From the NCBI GenBank assembly GCA_015345905.1, contig JADDTR010000015.1, forward strand, positions 434,001-498,000: DNA of 64,000 bases, given 5' to 3'. Under the pieces are notes generated by a model. The model made no database searches. It saw only the letters and a list, made by a program, of their open reading frames with translations, and had not been told where the DNA came from. The position numbers and the translations under genes were made by a program. Origin of the DNA: Aotearoamyces nothofagi. Taxonomy: Eukaryota; Ascomycota; Leotiomycetes; Leotiales; Tympanidaceae. Positions 45,950-59,188 of this stretch are shown in pieces (position 1 is the first letter of the stretch; each line of letters opens with the position of its first letter).

Positions 45950-48900
45950 TTAGAAGAATGCACACCAACCAATATACATCGCTGCCAGATTCTTAGAACT
46001 GACAGCCTGCTTGATCAGCTCATCTACTTGGCCCTCAACGCCCAGTGGAACACTTTCACCAGCCAGCAACCCCCTGACCTTCCTCCGGATGCTATCCAGG
46101 ACGCCTTGTGCTGTATCCGGCACAACCGCTCCTTCTCGTTCCCGCTTCTTCTCCCTTTTCTTCGCCAGTAAGTCCAGAGTAGGATCATAAATAAAAGCTT
46201 CTAAAATCGTCATAAGTGTCTCCTCATGCTGCCGAAGCAGCTTCAGTGTCAATTCGGAAGATTTCCGAAATGGACCTTCGTACCCGTAGACGCCCATCGC
46301 ATCTTGCATATTGTGTGTTAAGCGGAACGGGACCCGTTCTGGCTGCTGAAAGGTAAGACCTTTGTCGAAAAGACAATTGAAATCGACGTGGAATGTTCCT
46401 CCGTTGCCTTCCTCAAAGAGTATATTCTCGCCGTGACGATCTCCGAGACCGAGAATGGTGCCAACCATGGACATAACCGCGCAAGAGCGAGTGTACTTGA
46501 GCCGCGCAACAAACCACGCAGATGGTTCTGGGAATTGTTGAATAAACCAGCGATGAAACACTGGAGGGAATCCTCGAAGGACTTTGTCAGTAAAGAGAGG
46601 AAGCTTGTCGTCACTCTTGCATGCTTCGTCTAGATAGATCTTAATCTCGGCATAATTTGGTGTTATACCTCTGGCTTTGTAGAGATTAAGTAAAATATCG
46701 CGGAGAGTTTTTAAACCATTTACCCATTCGATAATCCCGCACTCTTCATTTAACGGAGTCACAGCATAGGTCTTGATGTATAGTTGGCGCTTGCTCGACT
46801 CAGCGTCACGTTTCAGAGAACGGTTGATCATGCTGTTAAACTCCATCAATCTTTGATCTTTACGGAGATCGTCTTTGGGCTTGCAAAGTAACCCATAATT
46901 CCTGCCATTGGATCCTCGTGCTGTTAACTTTCGAGGTTTCTGTAGCGAGCTCAGGACCAAGACCTCATCCAAAAAATGTGAGATTGTCACAATGTCACGA
47001 GAAAATGCCTTGTGGCTTCTGACACTATCTGTCAAAGTTGGAAGCGTCGCCGTAAGAGTGCTCTCTATGGGTACAGCAAGCGGACTTGGAGTACAAATCT
47101 TATGATTAAAGCCTAGATCTCTTGTGATACTGGCAGTAATCGTCCTATTACCATTAAAGTCGCCCGCGTTACAAACCATCAGTAATTGATCTGCAAGTCT
47201 CTCGCCACTTTTGATCATTACTCGAAGGTCATAACTGCCCACGTCTGTCCTCTTCTGAGCATTTCGGAGCGAAGAAAGAATAATCGTGCCTCGATTTTTA
47301 CGGTCCGGTTGTGTAGAAGTGCTCACAGCTAGTAGACTCCATAATGCCTGCTGTGGATGAGCGGAGACAACCTTGATAATGATTTGCTGCAAGTATTTGT
47401 AGACTTCTGGGTTTGGATGAGCAATGCGAGCCACGATTTGAGGCAAGGCTGTGTAAAATACGTAAGCCGGCATCTTTTGAATGTACTTGGCGAAACGGCT
47501 ATGAAGTGCAGCGAGTTGATCTTTTCTCCGACTCGTCAGCTGCACAATAAAATCTTTCGTCCCATACTTGGCATCCATTGGCTGATTAACCTGAATACCT
47601 AGATCTAACCACAAAGTGAGCACGCGAGGTAGTGTTTGGTAAATATACTTGGTTCCGTAACTTAAGGACCGCAGATAGTTCTCAATGACAAGCTTTGCCG
47701 TCTCTCCGATGAGATATGTCTGAGCCTGATGTTCTGGGGCTAGCGCTTTCTCTGACTCAAGTAGTTTATTGTAGTGTCGCCCAAGGTAATAATGACCTTT
47801 CTCCCAGGTCTGATGCATTTTTGCCGCTAGCTGATATTGCGCTCGTAGAGCATTGGAATGTGTCTGGCCGGCACTATCCAGCCATTTTGCAAGTAAGAGG
47901 TGTGCTCTAGCAGTTAGAAGATTTTGTTGCTCAGCTACCTCAGCAGTGAAGCTTGCCACATCCTCCGCTGGACCACGATTGTGTGATATGAAGGCGTTCG
48001 TGTCGATAGCACCTCGTAAGCTTTGAATAGCTTGTCGGTGATGTCCTTCCTTCCACAATAGACGAGCATGTTCAATTGTTGCAGATTCATCACCTAACTG
48101 CGATGCATGGAGAACAGCATTGAAAGCCTGGTGAATAGAGTTGCCTTTCCGCGCAAGACGAGCACTCGTTAACCATGCGGATGCTATGTCCCCTTTGGTA
48201 AATGTTGAACTAGATAATTGCATCGCTGCTCGTCGAATACCAAGAAGGTACTGTTTATCGTTCAGATAAGCACCAATGGCTTCCAAACGTCGATCAAGAG
48301 ACTCAAGAATTTGTTGACGCTGAACACTTCTTTCACCGTCGGAGCTAGCAATCATCTCCAACTCAGTTAGAACGTGAAATTTTAACATCGTATCGTGGCA
48401 GACACCAAGAGAGGATGTTGTGTCTACCGATAGAGAACCTGCAAGCTGCTCTCGGAGTGCGCGAATAGTGCTGGCAAATGAGTCCTTGTCATTTCTATGG
48501 AGTGCGAGGAGAGTGCGTCCCACACTGACATTGAAGTCACCTCCGATCTCAGGAGGAGCAAGGGAGACATACTTCTGTAAGGTCTCCCATCTCCCAGTTG
48601 CCCAGGAAGCTTCTGTAGCAAAAGGAAGCAGACTCGAGACTGCTGAATTAACTTGGTGCATTCCTTCGACATAGTTGAGAAGCACATCGTGTTGTCCTGA
48701 TTCTTTTAAGCAATACAATAGATTGACTTGCACATCTACGTCATCTGGATCTTCTGCAAGCTTTATCTCGTACCAGCTCTGAGCGGCACTCCATCGACCA
48801 GCCTTGCGATATCCTAAGATCTGCTGATCGATGTCAAGAACATGGAGATGTGCCGAAATGCCTTCAATGCCATCTGGCTCGTCAATCTGAGTATAGATAT

Positions 48901-51900
48901 CCTGTAGTCGTTCAAATAATGCATTATTTTCATCTGAAGCAGGCTTTTTCTCATGGAGCTGTCGAATGTGTTGCTCCCAGTGAAACAAAGCTCGAGCATA
49001 TGAACGACATTCAACAGCACGCCTGGATATAACTTCGGCAGGAATCTTAGATAGCAGAGAATCGACCCTCTGAATGCCTAATTCCGGTAGAGAAAGGTCA
49101 CCATCCGAGTCGGCATATCTTGAGTCATGTCCCCTAACTTGACTTAGCTTGGCCTGCTTTTCTTGTGTCCACCGTGATAGATAGTCTAAAATTCGGAAGA
49201 CTGCTTCACTGCACATCTTAAGGTTGGTCTGTTCGTTGTGTGAATCTGGGGGTGCTTCATGTGCGAGAACACGTAGTAGTTCTTGAGCAATGTTGTCTCT
49301 TTGCTGATCTGACCCTAGGACAATTGCGTGAAGGACCACATATGGAAGTAAGAAGCTGGCAACGGAGGTATCTTGCATTCTGATGACGCGACATAGAGGA
49401 GTAAATATGAGCTTCGCATTTGAATTGCAAGGTTGTTCTAGTAAATCCAACACGAATGATCTCAGCCAGATGTTGTACTTCTTTTCTGGCTGGAAGATCG
49501 GATATATCGTGCCCGACTTGACCATTTCAGCGAGGACATATTTTGACTTTAAAAAGGGTGCCAGTGTTGCCTGAACAGTTTCAGGCAGTGAGAGCCATTT
49601 GCGATAGAGATTCTCAGTGGCACTGTGATCGCCCGGCTTGCGATGGATAGCACACACTTCCCTGAAGTCGCATTTCTCAAGAAGTTCCTGCATGGCGTAT
49701 GAAAGGAAACCCTGAGCCCTTGGATTTGTGGCAGACAAGAAGGCCTTTACAAGAACTTCTTCTAGAATGAAAAGAACAAAATCGGTCGTATCTCCAGCAT
49801 CTTCAAAGTTACTAACAACAACAATCTCTCTACGTTCTCGAACGGCCTCCACTCGATTAGAGTCGAGACAACCAATCAATCCGACACATTCTGCCGAGAG
49901 ACGAGCGACGTCAATATTGTTCCCGTTGAATTTAACACATGCATCAAGAATAGTACGGATGAGCTCGCCGACAATGTTATCTGGTTGTTCACTGACGGCC
50001 GAAGCTTGAAGAAAGGCCTGGTTTTTTCGAAGGTACTGTGCTAGTTCTGTTAAGGCCTGAGTAACCACGCTCTCATGTTCATGATAAATCCTCAGGCTGA
50101 AGATTTGGTACTGCTGTCGAATGCCAATTTCGGCTCTCATCCTCTGAAGTTCCCTCTCACACTCTACAAGTTCCGGAATTTGATCCAGAGATGGGATCAC
50201 GTCGATACTTTCACGGACAAGATCCACTCGCTTTGTGAGTAGATAATTGATGAGTTCGCGCGCACGCTGGCGGCTTTGATTATCGAAGACTTTCCAGTTG
50301 AGGATGATCGTGGAGAATGTGTTTTCTAGCATCGTCGCAACGTCCTCATCATTGAGGCTTCTGATCATAGTTGTCCAGGCTCCGAAGGCAGTTGAGCGAA
50401 TATCATCATTGGCCAAAGCCGATTGCAAGCACGCGCATATCTGCGGGAGTGCTGATCTTATATAGCTTTTCCCAATCCTGAGCATTTCTTCTATGCCTCT
50501 CAAGGAACGTCGTTTCTCAGCAGCAGATTGCCATCCCCGCATATCGTTGAGAAGATCGGAGAAATTAGACATGATGCCGAGGGTGTGCAGCTCCAGAAAT
50601 GGTCCGACTTGACTACCTCTCTTACTATGACTCCCATCTACACTTCCATTGTATAGACGGCTTGCCAAAAATTGTAGTGCATGCCGAACACGTAATTTAT
50701 TATTGTTGTCGTCCTCACCTGCATTCTTTAGTAATTCTAGGGCGATACCTATGGGATCAACTCTTAATAGATCGAAAAGGTTGAGATTATGGAAATAAGG
50801 GGAAACGTTCCTTAGCAAGGCCATGATAAAGCTTTCTAGATCTGATACATTCTGTACGAGTAGAAGTGCCATGATCGCCCTTAAGTTCAAGTTGTCTTCG
50901 AAGCAGGCCTTCCAGGGGTCATCATCTTTGCGAGCTTGCGAGATCCTCAAAATTACGTCTTGTTTTTTTGTTAACACCAGCCATGGCAATGTGTAAGTCT
51001 GGGTCATTATCAGTAACTCCGAGACGGATGCTGATAATAAATCTGCCATTAGTTGAGCGGTCTGTGGCCGACTTTGCAAGTCCTTGACGGCAGTATGTGC
51101 GATACCGCGCCAGAATGGACTGAACATTTGCCCCACAGGTACACCATGTGTCTCTGCAATGCCCAGAATTTCATTGAAGGCTACTGCTGATGCGATCGGG
51201 TTAGTATGACCAAGATACTCTACTAGTCGAAGAAGTATAACATCAAGCTCTTGATCTCGTGATACCCGTCCGACCTGTCCCCATGCGAGAATGAAGGTTT
51301 CGGTCAAATGGAGAGGGCTTTGCTCTGACAAATCGCGTAAGATGTCTAAGACATTCTTCTTATTTCTGGTCGATATTTCGATTCTAGGCCCATCTCTAAG
51401 AAAGAGGGGTAGGGTACGTCCTGCAGCCAAACGAAGCTCTCGTACAGAGCTGCGAAGTGCCTTGAGACACCACTGTCCAAGTGGTGATATTTCTAAATCG
51501 ATGAAATCACTACCGTTGAAGTGCATTGCGAAGCTCCGAACAGCTAGCATCGCTAGAACCCGTGGTTTGCGTGACGATTCAAATTCAGGAAGGACAACCA
51601 AGTTTGTTAATATTGCTATAGCGCCCCGGGCCAAGCTATTATCGCCATCCTCCAGGTCCGTAAAGCAAGGTAACTGTCCATAGTCACAGACCATGCACTT
51701 TGATTCACATATACTATTATCCTGATCACGGGTGACAGAAAGAGTACCCGCCGTTGCACATGGTAGCAGAGCTAGGGTTTTCATAGCTAAACAGCGATCA
51801 GCAGTTTCACGCTGAGCAAAGCGGAGCCTGGTGGTTATCGTCAGTAATGCTTTGGAAGTATTGAATGCAATGCTCACCCAGCTACTCGACTAATTCCATC

Positions 51901-53577
51901 TAAGCTATCTGCTCTCTGTGAGCCTAGTATCATGGCGAGCTCCTCAATAAGTTCAGCGACTAAATCCCCTCGAACAGAGATCTTCCTACGTTTGGGTGAT
52001 CGACCATCATTGTATTCCGATATATCCTCTAGCCGCATAATATCGGAAAGGTTTAGACGACGGAAGTAAGCAGCAACATCTCCACTCTCGAATTTCATTG
52101 TACTAGAAACAGTCCCATCTGTATCTGGGTTGTATCTCTGGCAGCTTCGACCTAAAACGGAGATACAGTGCTATAATTTTATTAGTTTGAATATATAGTA
52201 ACCATGCTTGCAAATGCTGTATTTCATGGAGACCTACTTTCAAATCCGTAGTAGACGCTACTCCTTGCAATTCCGACTTCAGAACGTTCATTAGGGCTGG
52301 GAATAGTCGCCACCTCACAGACTGTGCGACGGACTCGTGCTGAACGCAGATTGAGGCAATATCCAAGATTGTGCAACAGAATTCTGCTAGAATCGAGCTC
52401 TCCACTAAGGAACCAGGGTATTCGACAAACTCGGCACATATACTGGCCAATACGCGATAACCTTTCCGTACGACACTACCTGAAAGTAAAACACCTAGAG
52501 ATGATAGGAGTTTGCGTACTGTTCTAACAGCTAGGGCACAGGACTTGATCTCTGCGTATTGACTTGAGTGTGGGGTCCAAGTAATTTCGAGAGCACGTAG
52601 CCCAAGAAAACTATCGAGTATCCACGCTAAATACCCCTGAAAAGAAGGAGTGATATCGTAAGACGTAGAGGCCGAAGATGAGACACCCACAATAATGGAT
52701 AAGACGTGGGTCACGTGCCTAATAGCACCAGGAATATCTTGCAAGGCATACGTACAACCATCTAAGTGAAAATCTGGGCTTCCATCCATAGAGATATCTT
52801 TCTCAATACCCACTGGAGGTAGAACCAATCGCAGCTTTTGCCCTCGACTTTGAATCATGAGGCTGGAATCTTGGAAGTAGCTTAAGGTAGCTAAGAAAAC
52901 ATATAAGCGTTGTATCTGTGCAATGTTACAAAAGGCGACTAGGAATTTAGATACTTACTATCTACGCAATGACGAAGATAGGAAAGGAACGATGTGTTCA
53001 ACGCCCAAAGCTCCAAAGACTTTGAAACTGAATCAAATATGACCACAAAGAAGTGCATAATCTTGTCCTGTAACATCTCGCATTTTTGCCTGCCTGAAAG
53101 TGCCAATATTTGAGGAAATAGCCATATCCATAATGGAACAAGGCGTCCACTCTTGAGCTTCGATTCGGGACCGGCAATATGTGCTAGAACACTAGGAGTT
53201 TCTTTGATGTATGCGATGAGTACGTCTAAGCCTTCGGAGGCTTGCTGAAGGAGCTGTTGTTCGTTGGTAAACGGGTTGTCTTTCGTCAAGACTTCGAGGA
53301 CCGCCTTCGCAACGACGTAGATAAGTTTGTGCCTTTTCTCCAAGTTTTGTTCATCAGTGGCAGATCCAATGATAGCCGTGTCAAGGTCTGACACCTCTGC
53401 AAGGAGCTGCTGGAAGTCCTCTTGATCATCGTTCCTGGACGGCCTGCGTGCGTTGGAGATGTTGTTTACAAGGTGGGCTGCCAGCGTGGATGGCGGAGCA
53501 TCTTGGCCATCTATTGCCCTATCTATCTGACCATTCATGGTAGGGTTCGTAACGGCAGTCCGTACGATAGGCACCAT
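45950..53577 (-). CDS. uvsB: ATR/Mec1/UvsB checkpoint PI3K-like kinase
   Basis: Four exons: 53577-52959, 52890-52238, 52170-51878 and 51827-45950, 2480 aa, a normal length for ATR. Exon joins were fixed by phase and by the restored stretch HCISVLGRSCQRYNPDTDG. The N-terminal ~1400 residues are HEAT-like helices, followed by the FAT region. The PI3K-like catalytic domain (about 2080-2380) has GLGDRHGENIL for the catalytic loop (~2315) and HVDFNCLFDKG for the metal-binding segment. The last ~33 residues are a FATC domain ending AAMYIGWCAFF. The kinase senses RPA-coated single-stranded DNA with its ATRIP partner and phosphorylates checkpoint targets such as Chk1. It is head-to-head with COX16. 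Translation is set at the first in-frame ATG; the frame is open 57 nt further without an ATG. Confidence 0.95.
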
Positions 53578-53953
53578 TGTGCTATCTCCATAATTCGTAG
53601 TTGTATTATTTCGCAAGAGGAGACGCGACGTCAAGCCTTATCATGATAACGATCGCGAAATCACGTGGCTCAATTAACGGATTGTTGGCTAATTGTGGTG
53701 ACGGCGTGACAGCCGATCGATGGTTGGTACAAGGCTCAAATACTTAAAATAAAAGCTGCTATGAACGACAAACACACCTGCCCCCTTCCCTTCTGTCATC
53801 CTTCTCTCATCAAGCAGAATTACCATTAACTGTACCAATTGCCGCTAGCCGTACAACCAATCGATTCAGTATTTGCAAAAAACCTCTATTAACGACTGAA
53901 CACTACCAACATCGCACGCGCCTCGAATACTGAAAGCTGTACTGTTGTCAACC
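53578..53953. promoter_or_regulatory. Bidirectional promoter between uvsB and cox16
   Basis: A 376-bp gap between divergent starts. A CT-rich segment (CCTGCCCCCTTCCCTTCTG, about 53779-53797) precedes the cox16 leader. No specific factor site assigned. Confidence 0.5.
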
Positions 53954-54355
53954 ATGGCAGTCTTCCCGAATCGCAAGTTTCGTCCTTCATCCGAGGCAAA
54001 CACCATAGCAGCAAGATACCGCTCTCAACTTTCGAAACATCCGTTCCTCCTGTTCGGGCTTCCATTCATTGCAACAATGGTAGCTGGATCGTTCTTTCTT
54101 ACACCAGCCACGGCAGTCAGATATGAGAAGCATGACAGAAGAGTTAGAATGTTAAGCAAGGAAGAAGCGCTCGGTATTGGGAAAGCTGGTCGAAGGGTCG
54201 ATATGAAGGAGGAATACTATGTGAGTATTGTTGCACAATCTAAACTCATAGCAATACTGATATTCCCTCCGTAGAGATTAGCGGCGAAAGACTTGGATGA
54301 TTGGGAACAAAAGCGTGTTAAGAGGTTACCGGGAGAGCATGATGGTGTAATATGA
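53954..54355 (+). CDS. cox16: Cox16, cytochrome c oxidase assembly protein
   Basis: Exon 1 (53954-54220) and exon 2 (54275-54355) are joined by a phase-0 GTGAGT...CCGTAG intron, 115 aa. One membrane span (about residues 29-50, HPFLLFGLPFIATMVAGSFFL) is followed by the family motif TAVRYEKHDRR and the conserved C-terminal part YYRLAAKDLDDWEQKRVKRLPG. Cox16 sits in the mitochondrial inner membrane and helps insert Cox2/Cox1 during assembly of complex IV. The N-terminus is basic, consistent with mitochondrial import. The start was chosen as the ATG with ACC context (ACCATGGCA). Confidence 0.93.
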
Positions 54356-55155
54356 GTATTTCAGAAGATTCATCCGATATTCAGTGATCTATCTTTTGGG
54401 ATGCTTGTTGAGCTTCAACCATTGATGCTCCCGATTAAGCACGAAGTCACTACGGGATATCGGATGGGGCGCGAAAAGGTGAATTACATGAGCTAGAAAC
54501 CTCTACGCAGCTCCGGAAGCTTTGATGAGACCAACGATGAGGCCGCTGGTGCTGTCTTTTCCCAGGACTTGTAATCATGATACGGAGAGCCTGAGCGTAG
54601 GCTCTTGTCAGCTCTTCTCGGCACTACTCAATGCCTAATATATCCCATTACGGGAGTTACTCATGCGACTCTTATAATACTACGTTCTGCCCAAAGGAGA
54701 TGTATCAAAGTCGTTGAAGCATAGGGTTACGGTACCTTAGGGAGGAGGTGCTCCATCGCCCAAAATTCCAGAGTAGTATGGAGGGATATTTTGCCGCACG
54801 GAGGACCGGCCACTTCCATATCTGTTAAGCGCATATATAGAGAGTACTTACGCTGCGGAGCCTTAAGAATGCGGTCAGGCATACGGGCGGCAAACCCATC
54901 ACTCAGGCCAGCATTTCGAGTCTCGTGAGTATGTAAAGTACAGCATGTACATGCGAATAAGCTTGGGCCTATATGTGTCATAGCGTATCAGTAATTGTAT
55001 CCCTGCAAGTTGCGATAAGGTTAGGGCCGAGCTGTAGTCCGGACAGAGATCAGAGAATGTGACTCTATGCAAGCATTCAAATATGCATCACGTTACTCTC
55101 TGGGAAACATATCCATCAGACTCACATGGCCCTTTTGAATGCACTGGCCGTAGCC
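54356..55155. other. Spacer before carboxypeptidase gene
   Basis: Gene-free on both strands as far as can be seen. The region near 55126 has an alternative in-frame upstream ATG for the next gene. Confidence 0.45.
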
Positions 55156-57362
55156 ATGCAGAAACGCAGCTCTGTATTTCTTCTTGTCGTTCTTATCGGT
55201 GTAGCTTTCGCCCAGTTCCCACCAACTCCAGAAGGCGTTACGACGTTACAATCCAAACACCATGATGGCGTCAAAATATCATATAAGGAGGTAAGCACCT
55301 AATCATCGCGCCTCACTCCTATCTTAGTAGAGATACACATTGACCAGGTATAGCCGGGAATTTGTGAAACAACACCTGGTGTGAAGAGCTACAGTGGATA
55401 TGTACATCTTCCCCCTGGCCTGCTCAGAGACATCGACGGAGAAGACCAGAACTATCCAATTAACACGTGAGTACAATATTGTAAAGCCATAGATGGCATC
55501 GATTGAAATGAGTAGGTTCTTTTGGTTCTTCGAAGCTCGAAAAGACCCTGTCAATGCACCACTTTCAGTATGGTTCAACGGAGGACCTGGAGGATCGTCC
55601 ATGATGGGACTGCTACAGGAGAATGGACCATGTTTCATTGGCAATGACTCTAACTCGACTATCCTGAATCCATACTCCTGGAATAATGAAGTGAACATGC
55701 TATATCTGGATCAACCTTCACAAGTCGGCTTCTCATACGACATTCTGACTAATGGAACGTTAAATATCGAAAATGGGAAAATTGCACTTGTAGACTTTTC
55801 GGAAAAGATCCCGGAGCAGAACAACACGTTCTTGGTAGGTACGTTTGCAAGCCAGTCTCTCAATACAACAGCAAACTCGACCATTCATGCGGCACATGCA
55901 TTCTGGCACTTTGCTCAGACATGGTTCTTTGAGTTCCCACACTATAAGCCACATGATGACAAGGTAAGTGTTTGGACAGAGAGCTATGGAGGGCGTTATG
56001 GACCAGGCTTCGTACGATTTTTCCAGGAGCAGAATGAAAAGATCCAGAATAGGACGATTACAGAGCCCAATAGCCACTTCATTCACCTTGATACACTTGG
56101 AATTATTAATGGCCTACTTGATGCAGTAGTTCAAGAACCCGCATATCCTGAGATGGCGTACAATAATGTTAGAGCTTTCCTGCCACCCGACACTTATGAC
56201 AAGGCTACAGATTTACTGACAAAGCTAGACCTATGAAATCCAAGCCTTCAACAAAACACAATATGACGATGCCGTTGATGCGTACTGGAAACCAGGCGGT
56301 TGCAAAGACCAGCTCCTCAAGTGCCATGAGCTCGTAGCAAAATACGACCCCGAATCCCGGGGAAACAATCAGACAGTGAACTCGTACTGCATGAATAGTT
56401 CGGTATACTGCGAGGCCTCCCTCAGTGAGCCGTACATAAAGGGCACGAACGTATAGCTTTCACCTCCCCCAATACAACCAGGAGCTAACGAATTTAATAG
56501 CATGGCTGGCTTGACATTGCCCATCCTAGTGCAGATCCATTTCCATACCCTTGTTAGTCGCTCTTCTCACGGAAAATATCCGTTCTGACAGACTTGTTAG
56601 ATATGTATGGCTACTTGAGTCAGACCTGGGTCCAGGCGGCTTTAGGTGTTCCTATTAATTTCACTTCTGCTTCAGCAGTTGTACAGGAGGCATTCACGCA
56701 GACAGGCGATCTTGGCAAAATAGGCAGCCTTGATGCTGTCTCCTATCTCCTAGAACGTGGTGTTAAAGTTGCACTGGTGTACGGTGATAGAGATTTTGCC
56801 TGCAACTGGATAGGGGGCGAGGATGCATCACTTGCGGTTAACTATTCGAGGACCGAGAATTTCAAGAATGCTGGCTATACGCCTATTATCAGCGCTGGCG
56901 GCGTTGGAGGCCAAGTAAGGCAATACGGGAACTATTCTTTTTCAAGGGTGTACCAAGCTGGACACGAAGGTACGTCTCTAACTGATCGATCAAATGAGTC
57001 TATATTGAATTGAGGATACAGTCCCATCATACCAACCTGAGCTATCATATGAGATATTTATGCGGGTAATGACCAACAGAGACATTGCAACTGGACTCTT
57101 TACAGCAACGGATGATTACAGCACGCTCGGTCCCTCATCCACTTGGCATATCAAGAACGAGCTACCTCCTGTTCCACAGCCAACTTGCTACATCTTAAAT
57201 CGTGGAACATGCACAGACGAGCAGTATGACGTGGTTAAGAATAATAGCGGTGTTATTCGGGACTATATTCTCATTGAGGATGAAGATACAGATGATAAAG
57301 AGAGCAAGATCCAGTACGGGCAGCCACAAGCAGGCCCACAAAGGGTTTTGGGGGAGAATTAG
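55156..57362 (+). CDS. Secreted serine carboxypeptidase (peptidase family S10)
   Basis: Seven exons: 55156-55290, 55354-55466, 55516-56167, 56229-56450, 56501-56552, 56601-56969 and 57022-57362, 627 aa. A signal peptide ([19 protein letters not shown]) starts the protein; an in-frame ATG 30 nt upstream is an alternative. Family hallmarks: [21 protein letters not shown], the nucleophile in [11 protein letters not shown], Asp in [11 protein letters not shown] and His in AGHEVPSY. The Ser-Asp-His triad is complete. Multiple N-x-S/T sites fit a secreted or vacuolar glycoprotein that trims C-terminal residues from peptides. An apparent stop in the middle (CTATGA, about 56231) is removed by the 61-nt GTTAGA...GCTAG intron, which restores [10 protein letters not shown]. 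Several introns carry stop codons, so the gene is cryptic in any one frame. Confidence 0.92.
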
Positions 57363-57987
57363 TGACTATATTCTAATTGGAATTATCCATGCATCGGTAA
57401 ATATCACACGCCATTGAAAATAACAATTGTCAGAAACGTTAACTCACTATCTTGTAGTTGATATGTGTACATCTCTCTTCTCTATTTATTCATTTAATAT
57501 AAGATAAGTTAGACTGAAGCTCACTAAACAATAGCTAGAAACATCTTAAAACTATTTCTCTAAAAATACCCCATCGTGATGATAGTATCAATAAGTATAA
57601 GCCACACCTACCTATGCATTAAGTATACGTGTAGTTATGATGGACTTGCATCCTCATTGGAGACGATTTGGGACTGTAACCTTGTCACCTTGATACCCTA
57701 CCTAGTATCATAACCCCCAACCCAAGAATCCTTCTTGCACGTATAAACACGCTGCACAGCACATGTGTTCCTTCTTCTCCCTTATTTTTGCTTACACTCA
57801 CCCTCCACCAGATCTCATCGCCGGCGCACACGATCTTCTACCTCGTCCAAGCAGATCCCCTCTTATCTATTTCTTATCTAGCACTTTACTTTGCAGATTG
57901 ATCGATCTATCTCTTATCGCCAACCCCGCACTCTCAGATATACCCACCTAACTAGAAGGCAGTACGAAGCTTTCCAAAGAAGCAACA
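57363..57987. promoter_or_regulatory. Spacer / promoter of downstream gene
   Basis: AT-rich on the left (3' flank of the carboxypeptidase) and CT-rich on the right (leader of the 57988 gene). No gene. Confidence 0.45.
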
Positions 57988-58789
57988 ATGGCGTCCCAAG
58001 CACAACAGCCAGCACCGCCAAGCTACGCCTCCAGCCCACGCCCCCTATCGAACGCAGATTTCGAAACCGCATCCATCCGTTCCGCCGCGCCGTCGTACAT
58101 CTCCGACGCACCAACCTACCACTCCACGATCTCCTCTCCCTCTCCGGGTCTCAGTCTCCCGTCTCCGTACAGCTCGCCGCCGCGCCACCACAACCCATCC
58201 TCCCCATCGCTCTCCGACTTCCGCATCCCGACCTGGTCGAGCCTGCACTCGAACCCGACCGCGCGGCACTACCACAGCGTCGCGCACCGGCGCGCTGCCG
58301 TCGCAAGCGTGAGGTCCGAGCAGGCGATGCTGGCGGCGTCGCGCACACCGAATCCCGTTGCGGCTGTGGTGAAGATGGCCGAGGAGCGCGAGAATGAGGA
58401 GTTTGCCACGCGCGTTAGGCCATTAGAGGATCCGGATCTGGTGGGCGAGGAGGCTGCAGAACGGGCGAGGAGCGAGAGGCTAAAGAAATGGGGCAATGAG
58501 GTGTTGGTTAGGGAGGATAGGAGGTGGGACTGGCTGATTGGTGAGTCTTTGATCTTGCTCTTCTTATGCTCGCGTGCTGGCTCTCTTGGATTTTGGCTTT
58601 TGAACCCCTTTCTTTTTGCTTTTTTAGGAAGTGCGCTTGGGCTGATGGGAATGTGCTGCAGACCAGATGAAGGATTGGGAGGAGAGAGAGAAGAGCTGGA
58701 CTAAGTTTAGGACCGAGGTGGAGCAGGGGAAGAGGAATAAGCTTGCGACTAGATTGGGAATGAGGAGGAATAATAATAGGATGTTTTAG
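57988..58789 (+). CDS. Conserved hypothetical protein, disordered N-terminus, charged helix C-terminus
   Basis: Exon 1 (57988-58540) and exon 2 (58662-58789) are joined by a 121-nt GTGAGT...GCTGCAG intron, 226 aa. The first ~95 residues are Ser/Pro/Tyr-rich and disordered (SSPSPGLSLPSPYSSPP). From about residue 125 the protein becomes strongly charged and helical (VVKMAEERENEEFATRVRP; RARSERLKKWGNEVLVREDRRWDWL), continuing after the splice as DQMKDWEEREKSWTKFRTEVEQG. No enzyme motif, membrane segment or signal peptide. I do not recognise the family. Codon use is GC-richer than its neighbours in the first exon. It is convergent with the DUF4336-like gene. Confidence 0.75.
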
Positions 58790-59188
58790 AATTTGATGTT
58801 TGGGAATATAGGTTGGGATAGTCCTGTCCATGACTTGTGTATGCTGTTTCTGGGGTTTGGTTGAGTTGGGCTGTTGGCGTTTAGGATTGCCAATAATGCT
58901 CTGAACAACATATATAACAGGACAGAACGTATCCCTATACAATGACCTTCACAGTTCGAGGTTCGCTTTGCTGTCAGCCTGTTATAGTAGGTATTGATAC
59001 TGTTCTTAAATTAGGTTAAATAGCCTAGAACTAAACGCTTCTTGACTACCCGAGACTATATAATGAATGTACTAAAGAAAGCAACATGAATACCTCTCTG
59101 TGGGTATCATTTAAGTAGTAAATCGTCCTTGACACCCGTCTTACACCCTACTCCTACAACCTATGGTATTCACCTCCTATAGGTTAAC
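58790..59188. other. Spacer between convergent genes
   Basis: 3' flanks only; nothing else seen. Confidence 0.5.

Noticed and set aside
56160-56235. Apparent frameshift/stop in the carboxypeptidase
   Set aside because: A 61-nt intron removes it and restores the conserved NNTYEIQAF stretch, so the gene is intact.
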